NCBI GenBank assembly: GCA_020346465.1
Contig: CP070783.1
Span: 843,055 to 898,335 of the forward strand
DNA from: Deltaproteobacteria bacterium
Lineage (GTDB): Bacteria; Desulfobacterota; Deferrimicrobia; Deferrimicrobiales; Deferrimicrobiaceae
Reading direction: 5' to 3'
Length of the DNA stretch: 55,281 nucleotides
The position numbers and the translations under genes were made by a program. Shown here piece by piece: positions 14,807 to 21,757 of this stretch (within the stretch, counting starts at the first letter, position 1; each line of letters opens with the position of its first letter). The notes beneath the pieces were generated by a model. The model was not told where the DNA came from. It was given only the letters and a program-made list of their open reading frames with translations, and searched no databases.

Positions 14807-16216
14807 CTACTTTTCCGTCAACTTCTCGGCATTCGGCGGCGTCCAGGTTTTCATCTTCTCCAGGTCCGGCCCATAGATCCGCAGGATGGCATCCATCTTT
14901 TCGTCCTTTCTGCTGATGGGCAGCCAGTTCTCCCCGGGCACTCCCTTCGGTTGTTCCGCGGCGATGTGGATCGCGATGCCGCCATCCTTGTCGAGCTTCA
15001 TCCCGGCGTTCTCGCCGACGCTGTACTTCTTCCGGTCATTCGGTATGAAGAACCCGTTTGCGGAATCGTACAGAGTCAACGACCAGAATATCTTGGCCGG
15101 TGGCAACGCATCTTTCGCCATGCGAATCACGTAATCATTCTGTGCGTTCATTGGTTGACCGTCTTTGGTCGTCACGGGCGGATACAGCGCTTCTGTTGCC
15201 GGCAACCCGATCGGTCCAAGAACCGATTGCATCAGCAACAGGTGCAGCGGTATCTGCCCCTTGGTTTGAAACAGGTTCTGTCCATGTTCTGCCGTTACCG
15301 CCGGGTCCATGGCGCGGGCGAATTCGCTTTTTCGAACCGTTTCGGCAATGCTTCGGAATCGTTTCCCGTCGATAGGAACCGCGCTGTTCTTGTCGAACGT
15401 CTTCCCCGGCTCGACTCCCAATGGTTTCAGCGCGGCAAGGAATGCCTTGTCCAGTTCATCATTCGGATCGAAGGTCGTGTGGTTGACCACGAATTGCATG
15501 ACTTCGAGGAAATTGTTCCCATAGACATCGAGGTCCGTTTGACCGACATCCGGGAACCGGACATCGTTGATCGCTTTGGCCGGCTTGCCCTGGAATTCCG
15601 ACAAGGTCATCACTTTGACGGATTGCATTTGTCCGATAATTTTTTCAAATCGGGCTTTTTCATTGGCATGGGGCATGACGCGGAATACCGCCGAAACGAA
15701 ATCACCCGTCATTTCGAAGGCCCGATCGACACCTTTCACCGGGCTTCCATCGTAGTCATCGGTACGCGCGGTGTAAAACAACACTTTCTCGGGTTTCCGG
15801 AAATCCCCCTTGGTCACGGACATCGGGACGGTGACGTAGTGATCGTAACCGGTCACCATCAACGACACGTATTTGGAATCGAATGCCGGTATTTCGAGGA
15901 TCACGGGGTCCTTGCGCAGGTCCAGCATGCAGCCTATGTAGAGCGTGTCGTTGTTGGGTCGCGCAATTTCCCTCATCGTGTGGTCTTTGAGTTTGGTGTC
16001 GGGAGCCACGGTGTTCCAGCCCCCCTGCCCCTGCGCGAACTTGTTGTTGACGTTGTACATGGCCACGTACTGGTACGACCTCCGGACGATGTCCTCGACC
16101 TGGGCGTCGCTGAGTTTTTCTGCGGTTCCCTGCACGGATTCTTTCTTCTGGCATCCCGCAGGGAGGGCCAGTGCGATCAGACAAACCATGAGCATCCACG
16201 TTTTCGCTCGCATCAT
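14807..16216 (-). CDS. DUF1254/DUF1214 lipoprotein
   Basis: A 469-residue lipoprotein (signal ending LALPAGCQ). The N-terminal half is a DUF1254 domain: QYVAMYNVNNKFAQGQGGWN, RPNNDTLYIGCMLDLRKDPV, and SLMVTGYDHYVTVPMSVTKG. The C-terminal third is DUF1214, with LTLYDSANGFFIPNDRKKYS, AIHIAAEQPKG and ENWLPI. Such proteins are widespread in bacteria and a few algal viruses; no reaction is established. The first of two adjacent ATGs (16216) lies after AGGAGG. A strong promoter at 16339-16367 fires in the opposite direction, toward the barrel gene, so this gene and that one are divergent. Confidence 0.85.
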   Translation of the reverse strand: MMRAKTWMLMVCLIALALPAGCQKKESVQGTAEKLSDAQVEDIVRRSYQYVAMYNVNNKFAQGQGGWNTVAPDTKLKDHTMREIARPNNDTLYIGCMLDLRKDPVILEIPAFDSKYVSLMVTGYDHYVTVPMSVTKGDFRKPEKVLFYTARTDDYDGSPVKGVDRAFEMTGDFVSAVFRVMPHANEKARFEKIIGQMQSVKVMTLSEFQGKPAKAINDVRFPDVGQTDLDVYGNNFLEVMQFVVNHTTFDPNDELDKAFLAALKPLGVEPGKTFDKNSAVPIDGKRFRSIAETVRKSEFARAMDPAVTAEHGQNLFQTKGQIPLHLLLMQSVLGPIGLPATEALYPPVTTKDGQPMNAQNDYVIRMAKDALPPAKIFWSLTLYDSANGFFIPNDRKKYSVGENAGMKLDKDGGIAIHIAAEQPKGVPGENWLPISRKDEKMDAILRIYGPDLEKMKTWTPPNAEKLTEK

Positions 16217-16338
16217 CTTCCGACCTCCTATACAGGGTTTCCAGCGTCCGGCAGGGAACTCCCTGCTTGATGTTGCCGACGGAAAACCAGAAGCCGTATC
16301 TTCCCCGAGATCCGCCACCTGCACCTGTATGCTGTATA

Positions 16339-16367
16339 TTGACTCCCGGGATATATTCTATTATAAA
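16339..16367 (+). promoter_or_regulatory. Strong sigma-70-type promoter
   Basis: TTGACT (16339-16344), a 17-base spacer and TATAAA (16362-16367) stand in an unusually A/T-rich patch about 80 bases before the barrel gene at 16449. Confidence 0.65.
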
Positions 16368-16448
16368 TTAATCATTTAACAATAAGCTTTTCCGGGCCTG
16401 GCGGGGCAGATCGGCCGTGTCCGGTAGCCGAGAAATGGAGGAGCCCCC

Positions 16449-17396
16449 ATGGAGAAGATGATGATCAAACTCGTCGTTTCCGCGTTGGTCGCGGTGATCA
16501 TGGCATTCGGGCACGCAAGCCCTGCAAAGGCTGCGGAAGGCGGAGCGAGCCATTACCTGCCCGGGGCCTACGGGGACATCCTCATTGCCCAACCTCCCAA
16601 GCCGGGCTGGCAGGCCGCGGCGATGCTCTGGTACCAGGCAGGCGACGTCAGCAGAGCTGTCCTGCAGGGGCGGGTGAATCTGTCCCTCGATCTGGATCTC
16701 TTCCTGGCCATCCCCGCAGCAACCTACACGTTCGAACAGACAGTCCTCGGCGGGACGTACACGGTGGGTATTGCAATACCTTTCGGCTATGCCAATCTCG
16801 ATGCCCGGGCAATCTTCCCCATCCTTGGGACCCGCGACGCGAGCGACGATTCGTTTGACCTCTCCGACATCGTGGTAACCCCGGTTCAGCTGAACTGGAC
16901 TGCGGGAAGGTTCTCCTTCAAGCTCGCCGAGAACATCATCGCTCCGACCGGCGGGTACGACACGAGCAACTTCGTGAACCTTGGACGGAATTACTGGAGC
17001 TTCGATACCATCGCGGCAGTGAGCTGGTTCCATGAAAAGACGGGGACCGGAGTGGACCTCGCACCCGGGATCATGGTGAATACCGAAAACGACAAGACCG
17101 ACTACAAGACCGGAACGGAGTTCCACCTCGACTTCGCGGCGAACCAGTTCCTGTCGAAGAGCTTCGCCGTCGGCATCAAGGGGTACTGGTACCAGCAGAT
17201 ATCGGGCGACAGCGGCAGCGGCGCCCTTCTCGGCGACTTCAAGTCGGAGGCATTCGGCATCGGCCCCGGGTTCGTCTGGGTCCCGCAATCCGCCGGCGGC
17301 AACCTCACGGTGCTCGGCAAGTGGATTCATGATTTTCACGCGGAAAAACGATTGGATTCGGACTATTTCACGCTTGTGACAGCATGGAAGTTCTGA
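16449..17396 (+). CDS. Phenol_MetA_deg-family outer-membrane barrel (SphA-like)
   Basis: A 315-residue exported protein. The signal peptide ends SPAKAAEGG, followed by the typical opening SHYLPGAYGDILIAQPPKPG of the MetA-pathway / SphA-like barrels. Further family marks are FSFKLAENIIAPTGGYD, NLGRNYWSFDT and a C-terminal strand ending in Phe (FTLVTAWKF), the usual BAM-recognised signature. These proteins are thought to bring hydrophobic or amphiphilic compounds across the outer membrane; the substrate here is unknown. The ATG at 16449 follows GGAGGAG. A good promoter precedes it and no co-directional gene is close, so it is probably monocistronic. It is only distantly similar to the barrel at 13200-14051. 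Confidence 0.85.
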   Translation: MEKMMIKLVVSALVAVIMAFGHASPAKAAEGGASHYLPGAYGDILIAQPPKPGWQAAAMLWYQAGDVSRAVLQGRVNLSLDLDLFLAIPAATYTFEQTVLGGTYTVGIAIPFGYANLDARAIFPILGTRDASDDSFDLSDIVVTPVQLNWTAGRFSFKLAENIIAPTGGYDTSNFVNLGRNYWSFDTIAAVSWFHEKTGTGVDLAPGIMVNTENDKTDYKTGTEFHLDFAANQFLSKSFAVGIKGYWYQQISGDSGSGALLGDFKSEAFGIGPGFVWVPQSAGGNLTVLGKWIHDFHAEKRLDSDYFTLVTAWKF

Positions 17397-17551
17397 GGAA
17401 CGGATAGAGCAAGGCTCTCGCCCCGTCGGTAGGACCGCAGGCCCCTGAAAGATCCGCAGCCTCGCGATGAGCACCGGAAGTTGGTATTGTACGGGGAACA
17501 ATGGTTGGGTCACGGCTTCGCCCCCCCTGGACCTTCCGAAGGAGAACGCTC

Positions 17552-19354
17552 ATGAAAAAACGGGCAAGCGCGGTTGGTGCGAGACGGATGGTGATCTTCC
17601 GTTCGTTGTCCTTCCTCATTCTGGGGCTGCTGCTGGTCCGGCCTGCCCTTGCGCAATCCCTGCCCGCAATCGCCCCCCGACCCGATAACACGGCGACGGC
17701 GCAAAAGGTCGAGGAAGACCCGCTGGGCCGTTCGACCCCGTACGGAACCGTCGTGGGGTTCTACAGGGCCGCCAATGACAATAATTACGATCGAGCCACG
17801 AAGTATCTCGACACCAAAAGGCAAGCGGGCGCTGCGGAGGAACTTGCACGACAGTTGAAGTTCGTCATGGATCGGGGCCTGAAGGTGGACATCGACCAAA
17901 TCAGCAAGAAAGCAGAAGGGAATGTGCAGGACGAATCGCGTACCTCACGGGAGAGGATCGGGGCGGTCGACACCGAATCCGGCAAGCTGGAGATCCTGCT
18001 GGAGCGGATGGAGCGTCGCGGGCAGAGTCCGATCTGGCTGTTTTCGTCCGAAACACTGCTGCTCATCCCCGCTGCTGCCGAGGAGATGAGCGCGTTCGAC
18101 CTGGAAAAATATGTTCCGCGCCCCCTGACGCGCATCACGATCCTTTCATTCCCCCTCTACAGATGGATCTCCTTGATCCTCGGTCTCGCCCTTGCCGTGT
18201 TCCTGGGCAGGCTGTTCACAAAGGCGCTCGTCCCTCTGCTTCGCCCGCTGTTGCGCCGGTTGACCGGCGAGGAGGATGACCGCGTCCTCCTTTCCATCAA
18301 GGAGCCGATCCGGCTGATTCTGATCTCGCTGGCGATCCGGTTGCTGTCATCGCCTGCCACGTCCCTCGTGACACGCCAGTTCGGAAATCGGGTTGCAATC
18401 ACAGTCGGCATCATCGGCCTGGCGTGGCTGTTGATCAAATGCAACGGCATATTGTCGGAGTTGGGATTGCGAAGTTTGCGCCGGCGACAGAGGCTCGGCA
18501 AAGTAGCGATGTGGACCCTCGCCCGGCGCCTGTTCAATACCACCGTACTCGTCACGACCGCGCTCGTGTTCCTTCACCGCGCAGGCGTGGACCTGACCGC
18601 CATCCTGACCGGGCTCGGGATCGGAGGTCTGGCGATCGCACTGGGAGCCCAGAAGACGCTCGAGAACCTGATTGGCGGCCTCATGATCATCACGGACGAG
18701 CCCGTTCGCGTGGGCGACTTCTGCCGGTTTGCGGACCAGATGGGAACCGTCGAGGACATCGGCCTGCGCTCCACCCGGATCCGCACACTCTCGCGGACCG
18801 TGATCGCCGTCCCGAACGGCCAGCTCGCCGCGGAGAACATCGAGAACTTCACGGTGCGTGACAAGTTCTGGCTCCGCCACCTGATCGGGGTGCGGTACGA
18901 AACCTCCGCGGATCAGTTGCGCTACCTCCTGGCCGGAATCCGCTCGATGCTCTACTCCCATCCGAAGGTCGAGCGGGACGGCGCCCGCATCCGGTTCGTC
19001 GGGTTCGGCGGCTCCTCCCTGGATCTCGAGATCTTCGCCTACGTGCGGGCGACCGAGATGCCCGAGTTCCTGGCCATCCAGGAAGATCTTCTGCTGCGGA
19101 TCATGGACATCATCGCCCGGGCCGGAACCGGCATCGCCTTCCCGTCCCAGACGACCTATCTTGCCAAGGATACGCCGCTCGACGCGCAGAAGACGGAGGA
19201 GGCAGCGAACCAGGTGCGGCAGTGGCGCGAACGGGGGGAACTGCCCTTCCCCGACTTCCGCCCGGACCAGGCCGACCACCTGGGCGAACCGATCGAATAC
19301 CCGCCGCCCGGCTCCTCGCTTCGGAGCGGGGCTGGCGACCTTGAGGACAAGTAG
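17552..19354 (+). CDS. MscS-family mechanosensitive channel with periplasmic N-terminal domain
   Basis: A 600-residue inner-membrane protein. A signal peptide or first helix (FLILGLLLVRPALAQ) is followed by a soluble region of about 170 residues. Several membrane helices come next, and then the MscS core: the pore helix with LTGLGIGGLAIALGAQKTLE, the beta domain with VRVGDFCRFADQMGTVEDIG and LSRTVIAVPNGQLAAENIEN, and a C-terminal alpha/beta domain. The Gly/Ala pattern of the pore helix is intact. It releases small solutes during hypo-osmotic shock; the extra N-terminal domain resembles the larger YnaI/YbdG-type relatives. ATG 17552 follows AAGGAG. Confidence 0.9.
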   Translation: MKKRASAVGARRMVIFRSLSFLILGLLLVRPALAQSLPAIAPRPDNTATAQKVEEDPLGRSTPYGTVVGFYRAANDNNYDRATKYLDTKRQAGAAEELARQLKFVMDRGLKVDIDQISKKAEGNVQDESRTSRERIGAVDTESGKLEILLERMERRGQSPIWLFSSETLLLIPAAAEEMSAFDLEKYVPRPLTRITILSFPLYRWISLILGLALAVFLGRLFTKALVPLLRPLLRRLTGEEDDRVLLSIKEPIRLILISLAIRLLSSPATSLVTRQFGNRVAITVGIIGLAWLLIKCNGILSELGLRSLRRRQRLGKVAMWTLARRLFNTTVLVTTALVFLHRAGVDLTAILTGLGIGGLAIALGAQKTLENLIGGLMIITDEPVRVGDFCRFADQMGTVEDIGLRSTRIRTLSRTVIAVPNGQLAAENIENFTVRDKFWLRHLIGVRYETSADQLRYLLAGIRSMLYSHPKVERDGARIRFVGFGGSSLDLEIFAYVRATEMPEFLAIQEDLLLRIMDIIARAGTGIAFPSQTTYLAKDTPLDAQKTEEAANQVRQWRERGELPFPDFRPDQADHLGEPIEYPPPGSSLRSGAGDLEDK

Positions 19355-19429
19355 CCGATGATCTCAGCCGGACGGCCGAATGCTCTGGAAGCTTCTTGAC
19401 CACAAAAGGATCCTCGGTTTGTTGACAGA

Positions 19430-19660
19430 AAACCCGTTTGCGCCGGGTTTGCGTCCTCCTGTCACTTCCTGTCCTGTTCCGTCGCTTCCTGTCCGTTTGG
19501 CGGAGTGCCTAACCGGCTGAAAACGCTTCAAATGCAGGGGGATGTCCCCACAATTCGTAGTCAAGTGCTCTACCGAGCTTCCGCTAAGGGCGCGCGCAGA
19601 AGGAAAGGAATAGTATCGCAAGGGGTTTGCGGTACGTACGGCTTCCCATCCAAAATCCGA
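19430..19660. repeat. Dispersed repeat copy 5 with tRNA-like half, inner part deleted
   Basis: The outer module is GTTTGCGCCGGGTTTGCG (19436-19456) with CACTTCCTGTCCTG and AACCGGCTGAAAAC. Then come the tRNA-Arg-like half (19553-19592), AAGGAAAGG and AAGGGGTTTGCGGTACG (about 19620-19636). Compared with copy 3, the arm AAGGGGTTT is joined directly to TGCGG of the core, as if the DNA between two GGGGTTT runs was lost. Confidence 0.7.
19553..19592 (-). other. tRNA-Arg(ACG) 5' half, non-functional
   Basis: The minus strand gives CGCGCCCTTAGC, then GGTAGAGCACTTGACTACGA and the rest of the CTACGAA anticodon loop, followed by TTGTGGGGA instead of a pairing 3' stem. It has the same break point as the copy at 6799-6836, so the truncation is part of the repeat and not random decay. 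Confidence 0.65.
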
Positions 19661-19710
19661 TGAAGACGTCAGGTAGAATTCCCCCGCAAGATGGTTGTGG
19701 ATTGATCCCG

Positions 19711-19722
19711 GGGGGCAGGTCA
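19711..19722 (-). mobile_element. IS-type terminus, orphan
   Basis: The minus strand reads TGACCTGCCCCC, the same 12 bases that begin the IS3 remnants at 21523 and 25308. No transposase sequence is attached here. A related GGGGGCAGGTCG at 9176-9187 differs in its last base. Confidence 0.35.
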
Positions 19723-19891
19723 GAGTCATCCATGCGCTTTCCCCCCTCTTTTCCCTTAATGACGGATTAGAGAAGAAAAAAGGATACACCTGACCCGATG
19801 ACCTAAAATCGTTCCAGACTTTTTCCCATCGGGGGCGATGATTGAGGGAATTCCCCTTTGCCTTGGGGGAAAACAGGGTTACATTTTCCTT

Positions 19892-20494
19892 ATGGATCAG
19901 GGCACACATGTCTTCCGGACCATCTATGCTTCTTATCATCCACGGATCTTCCGGTACCTGACACGACTCGTCGGACCAAACGAAGCGGAGGACCTGACGC
20001 AGGAGGTCTTCCTGAGAGTCAACAGGGGACTTCCGGATTTCAAGGGGGACGCGAAGCTTTCCACCTGGATCTATCGCATAGCGACCAATGTTGCTACCGA
20101 CAGACTTAGAAGCAGGGCGTCCCAGGAGAGCCGATCCGGCAAAGCGATCACTCTCGATGAACAACTCATCGAAGAAAGCATTGATTTGAAGGGGGAAAGG
20201 AAACCCTCCTTGGAAAGACAGGCGATACGGGAAGAAATGAGTTCCTGCGTTCAAGACTATATAAACAGCCTTCCCGAGAGTTACCGCGTACCCGTGACCC
20301 TTAGTGAAATCGGGGGGTTGACCAATAAGGAAATCGCGGAAGCACTTGGATTAACCATGGAAACTGTCAAGATCCGGCTGCACCGGGGACGTGCAAAGCT
20401 GAAAGAAAAACTCGAGGCCGGATGCAATTTCGAACGCGATGAGGAAGACATCCTGGTTTGCGACCCGAAGGCCGATCCCGACCATTCCGAATAA
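19892..20494 (+). CDS. ECF-type RNA polymerase sigma factor
   Basis: A 200-residue sigma-70 family protein of the extracytoplasmic type. Region 2 is YHPRIFRYLTRLVGPNEAED with LTQEVFLRVNRGL and FKGDAKLSTWIYRIATNVAT. Region 4 is INSLPESYRVPVTLSEIGGL, then TNKEIAEALGLTMETVKIRL and HRGRAKLKEKL. No anti-sigma factor with a membrane helix lies beside it; the next genes are a SHOCT membrane protein and two small proteins that could serve that purpose. Cys residues in the C-terminal tail (AGCNFERDEEDILVCD) could sense redox or metal, which is a guess. The start at 19892 is chosen from the alignment pattern; an in-frame ATG at 19838 would add 18 residues and neither has a good ribosome site. Confidence 0.85.
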   Translation: MDQGTHVFRTIYASYHPRIFRYLTRLVGPNEAEDLTQEVFLRVNRGLPDFKGDAKLSTWIYRIATNVATDRLRSRASQESRSGKAITLDEQLIEESIDLKGERKPSLERQAIREEMSSCVQDYINSLPESYRVPVTLSEIGGLTNKEIAEALGLTMETVKIRLHRGRAKLKEKLEAGCNFERDEEDILVCDPKADPDHSE

Positions 20495-20500
20495 TATTTT

Positions 20501-20528
20501 CTGACAATACAGTACCGGGGTGTATCCT
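20501..20528 (+). promoter_or_regulatory. Promoter ahead of the SHOCT gene
   Basis: CTGACA (20501-20506), a 16-base spacer and TATCCT (20523-20528) begin seven bases after the sigma-factor stop. Transcription would start near 20535, the first base of the hairpin described next. Confidence 0.45.
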
Positions 20529-20534
20529 TTCCCG

Positions 20535-20567
20535 CCTCCTTTCCGTCTACGATTACCGGAAAGGAGG
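20535..20567 (+). promoter_or_regulatory. Hairpin that sequesters the Shine-Dalgarno sequence
   Basis: CCTCCTTTCCG (20535-20545) pairs perfectly over 11 bases with CGGAAAGGAGG (20557-20567), with an 11-base loop. The right arm contains the AAGGAGG ribosome site of the GTG start at 20576. As RNA the site would be fully buried. It has no U-run, so it is not a normal terminator. Confidence 0.65.
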
Positions 20568-20575
20568 TGATCCAA

Positions 20576-20830
20576 GTGAGCGGCCTGGAGAGTTCCTGGA
20601 TTTCCTACTGGTGGGTATTTCCCCTCATCCTGATGGTCCTCTGCTTTTTCGGAATGAGGGGGAGGAGAGGATCTGGAATGTGCGGTTTCCGCTCCTGGGG
20701 GACCGACACACGGGACATCCACCCGACGGATTCGGCAGTCGACATCCTCGACAAACGGTATGCCCTCGGAGAAATTTCCCGTGAGGAGTACGAGGAAAGG
20801 AAAAGAACCATAGGGCAAGGAAGGGCGTAG
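20576..20830 (+). CDS. Small membrane protein with SHOCT domain
   Basis: An 84-residue protein. One hydrophobic helix (about residues 8-26, SWISYWWVFPLILMVLCFFG) is followed by a basic Gly/Arg stretch. The C-terminal SHOCT motif is SAVDILDKRYALGEISREEY and EERKRTI. SHOCT segments are short C-terminal oligomerisation modules of many small membrane proteins; no enzyme function is implied. The GTG at 20576 is preferred because AAGGAGG ends eight bases before it; the in-frame GTG at 20567 overlaps that site. Initiation is probably gated by the hairpin at 20535-20567. It follows the ECF sigma gene and may be a target or a regulator of it. Confidence 0.75.
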   Translation: MSGLESSWISYWWVFPLILMVLCFFGMRGRRGSGMCGFRSWGTDTRDIHPTDSAVDILDKRYALGEISREEYEERKRTIGQGRA

Positions 20831-20881
20831 GCAATGATGCTCTGCCAATTCTTTGAAGCAACGTGAAACAGGGAGGAACTG

Positions 20882-21175
20882 ATGGAAAAAGTTACAGGAG
20901 CAATTACCAGTGAATGGGAAGCGTACAAGCAGGAGGCATCGAGTTTCAAGAGATTGAGGGCAAGGATCTGCGAACATTGCCCTTTTTGCATTCACGCCCG
21001 GAAAAACCCGGACTCGACGATCGGAAAGATATTGCACCACAGGTTTCACGCCGACCACTGTCCGCTATGGACCGCCTACCGGGATGTCTACGGGGAGAGC
21101 GGGGACAGGAAACTGACGCATAAAGAAAGGGACAACCAAGAGGCAACATGGAGGAATGGGCCATGGAAAGGATGA
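20882..21175 (+). CDS. Small Cys/His-rich protein, unknown
   Basis: A 97-residue soluble protein I do not recognise. Its centre holds CEHCPFCIHARK followed about 20 residues on by HHRFHADHCP, a spacing that could bind zinc or an iron-sulfur cluster. The two ends are charged and probably helical, the last third strongly hydrophilic (GDRKLTHKERDNQEATWRN). ATG 20882 lies after GGGAGG. It is the second of three small genes downstream of the ECF sigma factor, and its end overlaps the next start by 28 bases, so the two are coupled. A metal- or redox-responsive role would suit the ligands and the context but is only a guess. Confidence 0.6.
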   Translation: MEKVTGAITSEWEAYKQEASSFKRLRARICEHCPFCIHARKNPDSTIGKILHHRFHADHCPLWTAYRDVYGESGDRKLTHKERDNQEATWRNGPWKG

Positions 21176-21438
21176 AGAAAATGATGGAGAACATGAGCGG
21201 GGAGGAAAGAGTGGGGATGATGGAGCGATGTTTCGAATTGATGAAGGAAAAAGAGATCGTGAAGGACAAGGATCAGGATGAAAAGAAAAAGGATGAATCA
21301 TCCTGCATTCCGGACATGGGCAAAATGGCGGAATGCTGTCCCGGGATGATGGAAACATTCTTTTCAAAAATGAAGAGCTGTTTCGAGGGAAAAGGGAACG
21401 AAGAGAAGAAAGATATCGGTGAGAAGACGGAAAAATAA
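21148..21438 (+). CDS. Small Met/Cys-rich charged protein, unknown
   Basis: A 96-residue soluble protein, about one seventh methionine, with long runs of Lys, Glu and Asp in the middle. The N-terminal ERMKKMMENMSGEERVGMME and C-terminal CCPGMMETFFSKMKSC segments look like two amphipathic helices that present Met and Cys side chains. The protein at 35957-36181 has a similar style (Met-rich helix, terminal Cys pair). Copper or another soft metal is the natural thought for such a composition, but nothing here proves it. The start at 21148 overlaps the upstream gene; an ATG at 21163 is an alternative. Confidence 0.55.
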   Translation: MEEWAMERMKKMMENMSGEERVGMMERCFELMKEKEIVKDKDQDEKKKDESSCIPDMGKMAECCPGMMETFFSKMKSCFEGKGNEEKKDIGEKTEK

Positions 21439-21475
21439 GGAAAGGAATAGTATCGCAAGGGGTTTGCGGTCCACA
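21439..21475. repeat. Dispersed repeat, solo recombined copy
   Basis: AAGGAAAGGAATAGTATCGC followed by AAGGGGTTTGCGGTCC is identical in layout to the recombined arm-core junction at 19600-19636. It begins at the stop of the Met/Cys-rich gene. Confidence 0.65.
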
Positions 21476-21522
21476 GCTTCCGGCTTCCACGGAAATCCTC
21501 TCATCCAGTCGGTCTAAAGCCG

Positions 21523-21590
21523 GGGGGCAGGTCATACGTGCTCACCCCGAGGCGCTGCGCAACTTCCGGACGGGATACTCCCGCTCCGTC
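21523..21590 (-). mobile_element. IS3-type OrfA remnant, frameshifted, joined to an element end
   Basis: On the minus strand one frame gives TEREYPVR and the next gives EVAQRLGVSTYD; joined, they match the helix-turn-helix start of IS3-type OrfA proteins (YPVREVAQRLGVST). The frame then runs into TGACCTGCCCCC, the orphan terminus seen elsewhere. The remaining bases to 21757 hold no gene I can support. Confidence 0.5.
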
Positions 21591-21757
21591 ATCTGCCGGG
21601 TCGCCTCCGCGCGGACAACGACGTATACTGCTTGTGCGACATGGACAACTTCTCGGGAGGGAGAAGGTGACCCACTCCGGCAGGAACAAGCCTTGAGTGG
21701 GGTGTAAAGCATGCAGGGACAAACGCCGAAAGATTGAGAAAGGTGCTTGCCTAACCC

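Noticed and set aside
14519-16270. A 583-codon plus-strand frame across the DUF1254 gene
   Set aside because: Shadow frame; the minus strand has the lipobox, DUF1254 and DUF1214 motifs and a ribosome site.
20535-20567. Rho-independent terminator of the sigma-factor gene
   Set aside because: The stem is strong but no U-run follows; instead its right arm is the ribosome site of the next gene.
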